Positions 6,013 through 12,712 of a stretch of DNA of 64,000 bases are shown piece after piece. Position 1 is the stretch's first letter, and each line of letters begins with the position of its first letter. Both the position numbers and the translations under genes were made by a program. This DNA is from Psychrobacter sp. UBA3962 (GTDB lineage: Bacteria > Pseudomonadota > Gammaproteobacteria > Pseudomonadales > Moraxellaceae). The stretch is from assembly GCF_002385225.1 (NCBI RefSeq), contig NZ_DGDC01000003.1, positions 130,284 to 194,283 of the forward strand, written 5' to 3'. The notes under the pieces were generated by a model. That model searched no databases, was not told the DNA's origin, and saw only the letters and a program-made list of their open reading frames with translations.

Positions 6013-6651
6013 TTATCTAAGTTTTTTCTTATGCTCAATAGCCACGCCACAAACTGCAAAAGGGGCATGTCTACTATCAATCACAGGGAAATCTGGATTC
6101 AACGGCACTAACTCTGAATATTCAACGCCATCATCATCAAACCCACGTGGGCGCCATTTCTTAAAAGTCACTTCTTTGTGACCATTCCTTAACGCAATAA
6201 CATAATCACCTGGCGTAGGCTGAATATCTGGATCTACAAGCACCATATCGCCTGAATTAAAGTCCGGCATCATGCTCAGACCTTCAATAATTACCCAGTA
6301 AACGTGAGCACCATACTCGCCAATAACAGGTTCAAATACATCAGAGACTGCATCATCGTAATACTCACAAAACTCACCGGCCTGGACATAGTTTAGGACT
6401 GGTACTCTTCGTATATTTTCATTTGATACTACTTTGAAGTTGTCGCCATCTGGTATGCCATCAACAAGATAGCCTATTGAACATCCGAATACTTTTGATA
6501 GTCCATCTATAAACTCATGTTTTGGGAAGTTAGAGTCTTCCTCCCAGTTTTTAATAGCGGTTTTAGACACGCCAATCTTAGCCCCCAAGGCATCACGAGA
6601 AAGTTTTTTACTCTTTCTCAGATTAAAAAGACGTTGCCCTAAAGTTTGCAT
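6013..6651 (-). CDS. cI: Phage repressor (HTH plus S24 self-cleaving peptidase), CI-like
   Basis: 212 residues. Residues 1-60 are an HTH_3 domain (LGQRLFNLRKSKKLSRDALG, then VSKTAIKNWEE). The C-terminal S24/LexA domain has a likely cleavage site at Ala-Gly in YVQAGEF, the catalytic serine in GLSMMPDFNSGD and the catalytic lysine in VTFKKW. Such repressors hold the lysogenic state and self-cleave when activated RecA forms after DNA damage. It is divergent from cro, with three operators between them. Ribosome-binding sequence is poor (AGGAATATTTGAA), as expected for an autoregulated repressor. A C-terminal remnant of a related repressor lies at 4545-4628. Confidence 0.95.
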   Translation of the reverse strand: MQTLGQRLFNLRKSKKLSRDALGAKIGVSKTAIKNWEEDSNFPKHEFIDGLSKVFGCSIGYLVDGIPDGDNFKVVSNENIRRVPVLNYVQAGEFCEYYDDAVSDVFEPVIGEYGAHVYWVIIEGLSMMPDFNSGDMVLVDPDIQPTPGDYVIALRNGHKEVTFKKWRPRGFDDDGVEYSELVPLNPDFPVIDSRHAPFAVCGVAIEHKKKLR

Positions 6652-6676
6652 TTCAAATATTCCTATTACTTTTATT

Positions 6677-6740
6677 GGTAAGTTATCTTACCAGTTGATA
6701 AGGTAAGTTTTCTGTGCTTTAATAGGTAACTAAACTTACT
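6677..6740. promoter_or_regulatory. OR: three repressor/Cro operators
   Basis: Three 16-bp sites of the form GGTAA-N6-TTACC: 6677-6692 (perfect arms), 6702-6717 (right arm degenerate, TGTGC) and 6725-6740 (TTACT). Centres are spaced 25 and 23 bp. The middle site fills the spacer of PR and the third covers its start region; the first lies on the repressor side. The same motif recurs at OL (2811-2862). Confidence 0.75.
6695..6723 (+). promoter_or_regulatory. PR promoter
   Basis: TTGATA (6695-6700), 17-bp spacer and TTTAAT (6718-6723), each one base off consensus, lie 41 bp before the cro start. An operator occupies the spacer exactly. This is the rightward early promoter for cro, cII and replication genes. 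Confidence 0.8.
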
Positions 6741-6763
6741 TTTTGAGAACCAAAGGAAACTTT

Positions 6764-6952
6764 ATGGCTATGTCTAAAGAAGAAGCTTTAAGTTACGCGA
6801 ATGGGTCTGTCAATAAGCTGGCAGAGCTTTTGGGTATTTCTCATGCTGCTGTATCTCAATGGGAAGAAGATCAAATACCTGAATTGCGCGAATACCAGCT
6901 CAAAGCACTTAAACCTGAACATAAATTTAAACCACAAACCGAGGAGGCTTAA
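6764..6952 (+). CDS. cro: Cro-like repressor
   Basis: 62 residues with one helix-turn-helix: NKLAELLGISHAAVSQWEED followed by IPELREYQLKALKPEH, the Cro/YdaS pattern. The ATG at 6764 is chosen because AAAGGAAA lies 6 nt upstream; an upstream TTG would place the start inside operator 3. It is the first gene of the PR transcript, divergent from cI, and should bind the same operators to favour lytic growth. Followed 2 bp later by cII. Confidence 0.85.
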   Translation: MAMSKEEALSYANGSVNKLAELLGISHAAVSQWEEDQIPELREYQLKALKPEHKFKPQTEEA

Positions 6953-6954
6953 TC

Positions 6955-7299
6955 ATGTGCCACACCCCGATATATGCATTATCAGATGAATTGCGTGAAA
7001 CCGCACGAGAGAACCATCGCATTTTATTGCAGCGACTTGCAGATGTTGGTCAAAAAACAGTTGCCGAAATTGTTGGTGTTACTGAAAGCAAGATGAGTCG
7101 TTTGAAAGACACGACAGACGGGAAGGGTGACCTTGAGCTCTTTGCTTCAATTGCTGCCGTGCTCGGTATAAAACTGACAGATAGGGATGCCGTTTACTGT
7201 GACCGAGACATGGCCCAGGCAATGGCCACTATGCTACGCACGAGCGTAAATAGCCCTGATTTTATCGACATTATTTTTAGCGGTGGAGATAAGAAGTAA
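6955..7299 (+). CDS. cII: CII-like transcriptional activator
   Basis: 114 residues. The core VGQKTVAEIVGVTESKMSRLKD (positions about 29-50, abbreviated core TVAEIVGVTESKMSR) and ELFASIAAVLGIKL match the phage CII family, which forms tetramers and activates lysogenic promoters. It directly follows cro with a strong GAGGAGG ribosome-binding site, as in lambda. No convincing TTGC-N6-TTGC site was found in the orientation needed for a pRE-type promoter, so its targets may differ from lambda's. Confidence 0.85.
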   Translation: MCHTPIYALSDELRETARENHRILLQRLADVGQKTVAEIVGVTESKMSRLKDTTDGKGDLELFASIAAVLGIKLTDRDAVYCDRDMAQAMATMLRTSVNSPDFIDIIFSGGDKK

Positions 7300-7748
7300 T
7301 GGCTATAAAAATTACTCATCCTTTGCAAAAGACAGTTGATCAGATTATCGAAGATGAGCTTGGCACAGAGTTGGTGGCAGGCGTGCAGATATCGCTGGCA
7401 AGTTTTGAGCATATTCGGAACAAAGAATACGTGCGCAGACGACTAGAGCAGAGGGGGTTTAAGTTGATGAGCGGTCATGCAGCTAGATACTCGTACAAGC
7501 TCCCAGATAATAAAAATGAGCTAGTCGAAGAGAGTGTCAAACCAAGGAAATACTTAAAGCAAGATGTAATGAATCGGTTTGTTGAATGTGGTCAAGTTAC
7601 AACAGCGGGTTTGAATTTAAGAGAAAGGAAGCGGCTTATCACCACTATTTCCTACCTAAGACGCACTGGGATGCTTATTAAAAGCGAGCGAGTCTGGCTG
7701 CCGAAAGTAGGGTTTTATGAAATAACCTACAAAATAAAAAACCTCTGA
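7299..7748 (+). CDS. Hypothetical early phage protein, possible winged helix (149 aa)
   Basis: A basic protein starting MAIKITHPLQKTVDQIIEDE, with an N-terminal segment on the pattern of a small helical domain and a C-terminal half (about 85-145, YLKQDVMNRFVECGQVTTAG, then YLRRTGMLIKSERVW) that resembles a winged-helix fold. The start ATG overlaps the cII stop (TAATG). The stop codon lies inside a 10-bp hairpin and the 3' end is antisense to the candidate OOP-like RNA. Family not recognised. Confidence 0.65.
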   Translation: MAIKITHPLQKTVDQIIEDELGTELVAGVQISLASFEHIRNKEYVRRRLEQRGFKLMSGHAARYSYKLPDNKNELVEESVKPRKYLKQDVMNRFVECGQVTTAGLNLRERKRLITTISYLRRTGMLIKSERVWLPKVGFYEITYKIKNL

Positions 7749-7768
7749 TAACTGCGAATTATCAGAGG
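7736..7768 (-). terminator. Intrinsic terminator of the antisense RNA
   Basis: CCTCTGATAA / TTATCAGAGG, a perfect 10-bp stem with a 7-nt loop. Only on the minus strand is it followed by a U-run. On the plus strand it lacks one and instead places the stop codon of the upstream gene in the stem. Confidence 0.8.
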
Positions 7769-7801
7769 CGTGTTAATTAACTTTTATCGGAAAACTAACG
7801 T
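7737..7801 (-). ncRNA. Candidate OOP-like antisense RNA, about 65 nt
   Basis: On the minus strand a promoter (TTGAAT at 7830-7835, 17 bp, CATAAT at 7807-7812) is followed by a start near 7799-7801 and, about 60 nt later, by a perfect 10-bp hairpin (arms 7759-7768 and 7742-7751) and six U (7736-7741). The resulting RNA would be antisense to the 3' end of the 149-residue gene and to the leader of the antirepressor. Lambda OOP (77 nt, antisense to the cII end) has the same design and locus. The RNA itself is a prediction. Confidence 0.55.
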
Positions 7802-7806
7802 AAGGA

Positions 7807-7835
7807 ATTATGACATGAAACTACCAGCTATTCAA
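7807..7835 (-). promoter_or_regulatory. Promoter of the candidate antisense RNA
   Basis: TTGAAT, spacer of exactly 17 bp, CATAAT with an upstream TG (extended -10). It lies inside the first codons of the antirepressor gene and points left, away from any protein gene on that strand. Confidence 0.55.
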
Positions 7836-8489
7836 GAAAACAAAGATTTACAACAAGCAGTATCAGCCAGAGAGCTTTATCAGTTTTTAGGTGGAAATGA
7901 GCGCTTCTCCAAGTGGTTTGGCCGAATGGTTGAGTATGGATTTGAAGAAAATTTGGATTATTTAGGGTGTACATTTTGGTACGCCCCTGCCGGACAAGAG
8001 CTTCAGGATTATTTGATGTCAGTAGATATGGCAAAAGAAGTGTCAATGATCCAGCGCTCAGAAAAGGGCAAGCAAGCCAGACAGTATTTCATTGATTGCG
8101 AAAAAAGGCTTTTAAGCAATCAGGCTAGGGTGGCTAGGGTGCCACAAACTTTTGCTGAGGCTTTACAGCTAGCAGCGGACCAAGCAAAACAACTGGAATT
8201 AGCCAAGCCCAAGATTGAACACTATGACCGAGTGGTGGAGCGTAAAACACTATTAAACGCTACCCAGGTTGCATCAAAGATAGGTATGACAGCCCAAAGA
8301 TTAAATAAGGCGCTATCAGTGGCCAATGTTTATGACCAGCGTATTAAACGCTCCAAGACGTTTAGCAGTTGGTTTGTAGAGAAAGGCTTGGGTGAAATGA
8401 AACAAACGGCTAGCGGCTATCCACAAGCACTATTTACCACCAAAGGCGAGGCATGGGTCATCGAAAATTTTAGTAGCGAGGTGGCGTAA
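7815..8489 (+). CDS. Phage antirepressor (AntA/AntB N-domain plus KilAC C-domain)
   Basis: 224 residues from ATG 7815 (TAAGGA 8 nt upstream). Residues about 5-85 fit the AntA/AntB domain (AVSARELYQFLGGNERFSKW, then GFEENLDY, and EKGKQARQYFIDCEKRL). The C-terminal half (LNATQVASKIGMTAQRLNKA, then TTKGEAWVIENF) is a KilAC/phage antirepressor module. Such proteins bind or divert repressors and help induction. The leader and start overlap the promoter of an antisense RNA, a possible control of its translation. The stop overlaps the O gene start (TAATG). Confidence 0.85.
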   Translation: MKLPAIQENKDLQQAVSARELYQFLGGNERFSKWFGRMVEYGFEENLDYLGCTFWYAPAGQELQDYLMSVDMAKEVSMIQRSEKGKQARQYFIDCEKRLLSNQARVARVPQTFAEALQLAADQAKQLELAKPKIEHYDRVVERKTLLNATQVASKIGMTAQRLNKALSVANVYDQRIKRSKTFSSWFVEKGLGEMKQTASGYPQALFTTKGEAWVIENFSSEVA

Positions 8490-9460
8490 TGAACACCGTT
8501 AGAAAAGAGGTTTACCAAATGGAGAGATTTACAGCCAAGCCTAAATGGTGGGGGCGTTTACGTCATAAAGCTCGACTAACTCCAGCTGAGTTTTTGGTAT
8601 TGGATGTGATATTCGATAAAACAATCGACTGGAAGAAAACTACAGACAGGATATCTATTTCTCAGTTTCAAGAAGAGCTGGGGATGAGTAATAAGGGCGT
8701 TATAAATTCACTCAAAAGCTTGAGCAAAAAAGGTCTTATTTTTCTGCTAAAACAGGATAGAAAGACTAACACGATTAGCATAAAAATGAGTGCAATTGAA
8801 GCTTATGCCAGCATATCAACTAGTGAACTCAGTTCACAAGACAAAAAAGCAACTAGTGAACTCAGTTCCAAAACTAGTGAACTCAGTTCATATCAACTGG
8901 TGAACTCAGTTCACACACACTATAACCTAAACCATTACCCTATCCCTTTTATATATATACAGGGTTATGCAATTTTAAAAAGCTATGACGTTTGTAAAAA
9001 AACACAAGCTAAGTTAGCTAAAAAAGAATTGGATAACCAAGCTGAAAGTTTGATTAGTTTTTGGAATAACAATCACGGTAAATCTAAATCAGCAGACGTT
9101 AAGTCTAGTGTTTGGTTGGCAACAGTAAAAGCGAGGTTGAAGAACTTCACAGTAGCAGAAATTCAGATGGCAATGCTAAGTGTGATCAAGAGTGAATGGC
9201 ATCAGCAAAACGGACAAGTGTTGATTAAGAACGCAATCAGTAGTGACAAACGATGCGACGACTCAATAGCCAGATACCACCAGATGAACAATCAGAATAC
9301 AGGGAACAATCATGCAAACAATCAATCAGCTAGCACCACAGGTAACGGACAGTATCAACGAGAAACACAAGAACAATTCGAGCAAAGGCTTCAGAGAGAA
9401 TTTAACGAGCAATTTGGAGGGAAAATACAGTCCAATAGTGATCCAAGCAGCTACAGCTAA
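8489..9460 (+). CDS. O: Phage replication initiator, O-like
   Basis: 323 residues. The N-terminal domain (about 11-105) is the phage replication protein O winged helix: KWWGRLRHKARLTPAEFLVLD, ISQFQEELGMSNKGVINSL and LSKKGLIFLL. The middle (residues about 110-145) is encoded by four iterons and is Ser/Thr-rich. The C-terminal part is helical and then Gln/Asn-rich. O proteins bind iterons in their own gene and recruit the helicase loader P, which follows. Start overlaps the antirepressor stop; GAGG upstream. Confidence 0.85.
   Translation: MNTVRKEVYQMERFTAKPKWWGRLRHKARLTPAEFLVLDVIFDKTIDWKKTTDRISISQFQEELGMSNKGVINSLKSLSKKGLIFLLKQDRKTNTISIKMSAIEAYASISTSELSSQDKKATSELSSKTSELSSYQLVNSVHTHYNLNHYPIPFIYIQGYAILKSYDVCKKTQAKLAKKELDNQAESLISFWNNNHGKSKSADVKSSVWLATVKARLKNFTVAEIQMAMLSVIKSEWHQQNGQVLIKNAISSDKRCDDSIARYHQMNNQNTGNNHANNQSASTTGNGQYQRETQEQFEQRLQREFNEQFGGKIQSNSDPSSYS
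8819..8965 (+). repeat. Replication origin: four iterons plus AT-rich stretch inside gene O
   Basis: Four copies of ACTAGTGAACTCAGTTC lie at 8819-8835, 8852-8868, 8873-8889 and 8896-8912 (the last with ACTGG), spaced 33, 21 and 23 bp. Each contains the palindrome TGAACTCAGTTCA or most of it. An AT-rich tract ending in TATATATATA follows to 8965. Iterons followed by an AT-rich unwinding region inside the initiator gene is the lambda ori layout. Confidence 0.8.
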
Positions 9461-10028
9461 GGTTATGAAATTGTTTGCAGAATTTAAGAAAGAATACGAT
9501 GGATTGGTGGATTACAAACAGCACAGATACACAGCACAGACAGCCAAAGAATGGGGTTTAGAGTTGCTTGAGGCAGGTATCAACAAAGAGCAATTTGCCA
9601 AAGGTGCTTACCTGTCAATCAAGCGTCAAAAGTACCCACCTGAAAGAGCCTACACGTTTATTGAATTATGCAGGGAAGGTGAAGTAAGCGAATACCCAAA
9701 CACCCAGACAGCATTTGAAATCGCTTGTCGTAACTGTGGCATGAGAGGCGAGGTAAACCGAGACTGGCAACATCCAGTAATTTTAGAGACAGCAAATCGC
9801 ATTGGATGGGGAGTGTTAGCTCAAGCTACAAACGGATTCATCAAGTATTTTGAGCAAGTTTATTCAGGAGTTATCGCAGAACACCAGAATGGTGCTGAAT
9901 TTACCATACCAGAAGCTAGACGCATTGAGGCACCAAAGAAAACCAAGCTCGATGACGATAGCCCGGTAGCTCAAGACTGGGAAAAGCTAAGAGCAAGAAT
10001 GTTAGGGAAGCGGAGAGAAACGACATGA
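9438..10028 (+). CDS. P: Lambda P-like replicative helicase loader
   Basis: The core (VMKLFAEFKKEYDGLVDY, AKEWGLELLEAGINKEQFAK, PPERAYTFIELCREGE, then a later block IACRNCGMRGEVNRDW and IGWGVLAQATNGFIKYFEQ) aligns in order with the lambda P family, including the W-C-R-E-type motif, here ELCREGE. P brings the host DnaB helicase to O at the origin. The start is uncertain: GTG 9438 is given; ATG 9465 (weak ribosome-binding site) and ATG 9312 (AGGGA 6-7 nt upstream, 149-bp overlap with O) are alternatives. Its stop overlaps the next gene (ATGA). Confidence 0.75.
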   Translation: MIQAATAKVMKLFAEFKKEYDGLVDYKQHRYTAQTAKEWGLELLEAGINKEQFAKGAYLSIKRQKYPPERAYTFIELCREGEVSEYPNTQTAFEIACRNCGMRGEVNRDWQHPVILETANRIGWGVLAQATNGFIKYFEQVYSGVIAEHQNGAEFTIPEARRIEAPKKTKLDDDSPVAQDWEKLRARMLGKRRETT

Positions 10029-10174
10029 AAAAACACATCGGTACCGGCAAGGTAGTCAAGAAGTCGGAATGGCTAGGGGTTAACAAAGTGAAAGTCACTT
10101 ACTCAGACTTATCAAGCGAAGAGTTAACGCGCCAAGCCTATGATCAAGTTATTCGAGAGGTGAAAGATGCGTAA
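10025..10174 (+). CDS. Small hypothetical phage protein (49 aa)
   Basis: Start ATG 10025 overlaps the P stop by ATGA and the stop overlaps the VRR-NUC start by 8 bp (ATGCGTAA), so it is embedded in a coupled operon. The product starts MKKHIGTGKVVKKSEWLG and ends in a helical acidic segment SSEELTRQAYDQVIREVKDA. It is basic at the N-terminus. No family recognised. Confidence 0.6.
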   Translation: MKKHIGTGKVVKKSEWLGVNKVKVTYSDLSSEELTRQAYDQVIREVKDA

Positions 10175-10580
10175 AGCTAGGGGGTTAACAGAAGACCAAG
10201 TGCAACAAGTCGTGCTCAATTGGTCAAGACGGCAAACATACAAATCACGTCCCTTGTTTGATTATCTGCATCATTCCCCCAATGGGGGCAGCCGTCATTC
10301 TTTAGAGGCTGCTAAATTCAAACGTATGGGGGTTAAGGCGGGTTATCCAGACTTAATACTTGATATTGCTAAGGGTGGTTATCACGGGCTCAGAGTTGAG
10401 CTTAAACGAGACAAGAGAAGCTACCTAACAAAGATTCAAAAAGAGCGCATACAGATGCTCAATGACGAGGGGTATCTAGCGGTGGTAGCCAAAGGCGTAG
10501 ATGAAGCCATCGAGACAATCCAGACGTATTTAAATCTTAAAGATAAAGGGGAGTCGCTTGAACAAGGTGTTGCTAAATAG
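10167..10580 (+). CDS. VRR-NUC domain nuclease
   Basis: 137 residues with the VRR-NUC core: HHSPNGGSRHSLEAAKFKRM (about 31-50), GVKAGYPDLILD with the catalytic P-D, and LRVELKRDK with E-x-K (about 72-80), then a Q-K helix and LAVVAKGVDEAIE. Standalone VRR-NUC proteins are structure-dependent nucleases common in phage replication modules, probably acting as junction resolvases like RusA or NinB. It overlaps both neighbours. Confidence 0.85.
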   Translation: MRKARGLTEDQVQQVVLNWSRRQTYKSRPLFDYLHHSPNGGSRHSLEAAKFKRMGVKAGYPDLILDIAKGGYHGLRVELKRDKRSYLTKIQKERIQMLNDEGYLAVVAKGVDEAIETIQTYLNLKDKGESLEQGVAK

Positions 10581-11127
10581 ATTTGGTACCAGTCCTCGGT
10601 TGCAGTTGGCCTGCGGTGATTGGCTTCAGCATGGCATGCATGCTAAGACTGTTAAGTTTGATATTGGCCAAGGCGGTGAGGTGCCGCAAGTTAATTGGGA
10701 GGATAGGAGTGCGGCTATCGCTCTAATAAAACATGGTCCAACCAAAGCGCTGGCAAGCTTATTGCTGTGGGGGAGTAACGAGCATTGGAATTGGTCAGAT
10801 GACTTTGACGAAGTTGTACGTTATTTGACTAACGAGATGCTAAAGCGCTGTGATGCAGACGATAGGCAAGCACCAAAGGGTTGCAGTCACAGCCGTGAGG
10901 AATTGGCTTATCTCATATCTCGCATGACATTGCATTTCGAGTTGTATAATCTGTGGGATTTGTACTCGCTTGAGGGGCAGCTACTGTTCAGTGGGATCAA
11001 TGTGCCAGCTAACACTTATCGGCAAGTGTGGAAGAAGTACCAAGACTATATGCTTGATGATACCCAAAGGCTGGCACTAGACGTGGAACATGCTGTCCAA
11101 GAGTATAGGCATAGATTAGGACTATAA
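10558..11127 (+). CDS. Hypothetical protein, candidate late regulator (189 aa)
   Basis: TTG start at 10558 is chosen because AAAGGGGAG lies 5-6 nt upstream and no better start occurs for many codons; it overlaps the VRR-NUC end by 23 bp. The product begins MNKVLLNRFGTSPRLQLACG; an all-helical stretch with CSHSREELAYLISRMTLHFE and a C-terminal helix TQRLALDVEHAVQEY follow. I recognise no domain. It is the last early gene before the late promoter candidate, the position of antiterminator Q in lambdoid phages, so a Q-like role is suggested by location only. Confidence 0.6.
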   Translation: MNKVLLNRFGTSPRLQLACGDWLQHGMHAKTVKFDIGQGGEVPQVNWEDRSAAIALIKHGPTKALASLLLWGSNEHWNWSDDFDEVVRYLTNEMLKRCDADDRQAPKGCSHSREELAYLISRMTLHFELYNLWDLYSLEGQLLFSGINVPANTYRQVWKKYQDYMLDDTQRLALDVEHAVQEYRHRLGL

Positions 11128-11129
11128 GG

Positions 11130-11158
11130 TTGCATTTACTACATAGCACAGCCATGAT
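11130..11158 (+). promoter_or_regulatory. Weak promoter candidate before the TPR/HEPN pair
   Basis: TTGCAT (11130-11135), 17 bp, CATGAT (11153-11158). It would give the TPR-HEPN pair its own transcription in the lysogen. Match to consensus is moderate only. Confidence 0.3.
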
Positions 11159-11196
11159 AGTATAGTTGAACCTATATCTAGTTAAAAATAGACACT

Positions 11197-12021
11197 ATGA
11201 GCATACAACCTCAAACTAAAAGCATTGAAGTGCAGAGCTTTATGAACTCTTATTTGGGTTTGCTTAGTCCAAATAATTTTAGACTAAAGCTCTGGCTTAG
11301 AGATGCAGAAGCATTGCGCAAATCCAATCCAGTCGATAGTTATATGATTGAGGGTTGGGTTAGCCGCGCTCAGGGTAATCTTAATGATGCGGTGAAGAAG
11401 GTTGCAAATGCAAGTAAGCTTGATGATTCTGTGTTAGGCAACTTGGCTACGATGTACTCTTCAGCCGGTAGGTTCGATGAAGCAGAGAAACTATGCTTAT
11501 CAATACTTCAGAAAGATAATTATGATTGGTATGCGTTTCATCAGATGTTAGTTAATACATCCGTTACGTTAAATCAAACTAGGTTGAAAAAAGCCATGAA
11601 TCTTTTTAAGCCAGTAGATGAAAAAGCACAAGTTCTATTAAATATAGGCAATATTTATTTAGAAGATATAGTTAAGGCTCATGAGGTGCTAGAAAAAGTA
11701 GGTGTCACAATCGCCACATACCGATCTATAATGGAGATGGCCACAGTTGTTAAAAACAATAAATACCTAGGAGATAGCAAGTTAAAACTAAGCATGCAGG
11801 TCAACGAAGTCGGTAAAATACTAATCATAGATGAAACATTATTTAATGTGACTGTTGACGATTGTATTGATTTGAATGAGCAATATTTTGATTCTATTTT
11901 AAGCTTAGAGTGCCCATTTGATGAGTTGAAAAAAGTGGTGTATAACTTTAGACCAGGAGAAGAAAAAGAGGATTTAGAGTCTGAGGCCTCTAGTTATAAG
12001 GAGTTTGTCGAATGGGGGTGA
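11197..12021 (+). CDS. TPR-repeat protein, partner of HEPN protein
   Basis: 274 residues with helical repeats resembling TPRs: SYMIEGWVSRAQGNLNDAVK (about 49-68), LGNLATMYSSAGRFDEAEKL (about 80-99) and YDWYAFHQMLVNTS (about 108-121). The C-terminal half (about 165-260) is a different, beta-rich and acidic domain ending in ASSYKEFVEWG. No catalytic motif. AT-rich compared with replication genes. It overlaps the next gene by 10 bp, so the two products probably work together. No ribosome-binding site of quality is seen. An accessory (moron) gene between replication and packaging modules; function unknown. Confidence 0.6.
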   Translation: MSIQPQTKSIEVQSFMNSYLGLLSPNNFRLKLWLRDAEALRKSNPVDSYMIEGWVSRAQGNLNDAVKKVANASKLDDSVLGNLATMYSSAGRFDEAEKLCLSILQKDNYDWYAFHQMLVNTSVTLNQTRLKKAMNLFKPVDEKAQVLLNIGNIYLEDIVKAHEVLEKVGVTIATYRSIMEMATVVKNNKYLGDSKLKLSMQVNEVGKILIIDETLFNVTVDDCIDLNEQYFDSILSLECPFDELKKVVYNFRPGEEKEDLESEASSYKEFVEWG

Positions 12022-12440
12022 GTATATCTGATCTACATAAAACTATTGATAGCTTATTCCCTGATTTAAACTCTATAGATAGCGAGGGCACTCAGAGAGC
12101 TTGTGTAAACAGAAAGTATTACGCTACCTACCATCATCTATTAGAAGTTTTAAATAACCACTTCAGTTATGACCTTAGCAATGAAGGTAGGTTTGGTAAT
12201 ACGGGACATCATAAAAGAGTTGTTTTGGCTTTTGAAGACGTATATATGACCACAGGAAGCAAGAATGCGCAGCAGTTATACTTAAAAATACAAAACTTCA
12301 TTTCTAAACGACATAAAGCGGACTATTATTTAGATTCTGATTTTGATGAATTTGACTATAAGCAGTCAATTAAGTTTGCTAATGACATACCAGATTTGGC
12401 GAATAAATTGGTTGAAGAACTAAAAAACAAGAGGGCGTAA
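12012..12440 (+). CDS. HEPN-domain protein (UPF0332-like)
   Basis: 142 residues. NRKYYATYHHLLEVL (about 33-47), GHHKRVVLAFEDVY (about 66-79) and SKRHKADYYLD (about 106-116) reproduce the order of the HEPN/UPF0332 family (R-x-Y-Y-A...H, GxHK, R-x-K-A-D-Y). HEPN proteins are often RNases in toxin-antitoxin and phage-defence pairs. R-x6-H is present in the first motif. The start overlaps the TPR gene by 10 bp with no own ribosome-binding site, implying coupling. The pair has no recognised nucleotidyltransferase (MNT) antitoxin; the TPR protein takes that place. Confidence 0.65.
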   Translation: MGVSISDLHKTIDSLFPDLNSIDSEGTQRACVNRKYYATYHHLLEVLNNHFSYDLSNEGRFGNTGHHKRVVLAFEDVYMTTGSKNAQQLYLKIQNFISKRHKADYYLDSDFDEFDYKQSIKFANDIPDLANKLVEELKNKRA

Positions 12441-12452
12441 AATAAAGAATAC

Positions 12453-12481
12453 TTGAACCTCTCTGACAGATAAGGTAGTAT
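12453..12481 (+). promoter_or_regulatory. Candidate late promoter (PR'-like)
   Basis: TTGAAC (12453-12458), 17-bp spacer, TAGTAT (12476-12481). Transcription would begin near 12488 and meet an intrinsic terminator only about 35-65 nt later, the design of lambda PR'-tR' that depends on Q. It sits between the last early/accessory gene and the packaging genes. Confidence 0.45.
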
Positions 12482-12523
12482 TTATATAAAGTGGTCTTAC
12501 GTGTAAGTAAGGCGTTATTAAAA

Positions 12524-12554
12524 GCGATTGATTTAATTATCAGTCGCTTTTTTT
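12524..12554 (+). terminator. Intrinsic terminator, tR'-like
   Basis: GCGATTGAT / ATCAGTCGC, a 9-bp stem with one G-U pair and a 6-nt loop, followed by seven U. It ends the TPR-HEPN transcript and would stop the candidate late promoter early. Confidence 0.85.
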
Positions 12555-12667
12555 GTGCCTGTAATTTAATAGCATCATCTGGCTGAATGCTGTTTATAAC
12601 CTTATAGCTTCTACGTTCCTCATATCTGAGGAGCGAGCCAATGAGGATATCACGCTCTTTTACCTCT

Positions 12668-12696
12668 CCCACGTTGGCAACAGCGTGGGCTTTTTT
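12668..12696 (+). terminator. Intrinsic terminator before the HNH gene
   Basis: CCCACG / CGTGGG with a 10-nt loop, then C and six U. It lies in the late leader 17 bp before the HNH start, so late transcripts must pass it. Confidence 0.8.
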
Positions 12697-12712
12697 ATAT
12701 CTGGAGTTTGTG

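Noticed and set aside
7027..7040. TTGC-N6-TTGC, the CII-binding pattern
   Set aside because: It is on the plus strand inside the cII coding region, with no matching -10 at the right distance, and would drive transcription in the wrong direction for the repressor.
9312..9437. Extension of the P gene to ATG 9312
   Set aside because: There is a fair ribosome-binding site, but the 149-bp overlap is with the low-complexity O tail and the extra residues do not match lambda P. Kept as an alternative.
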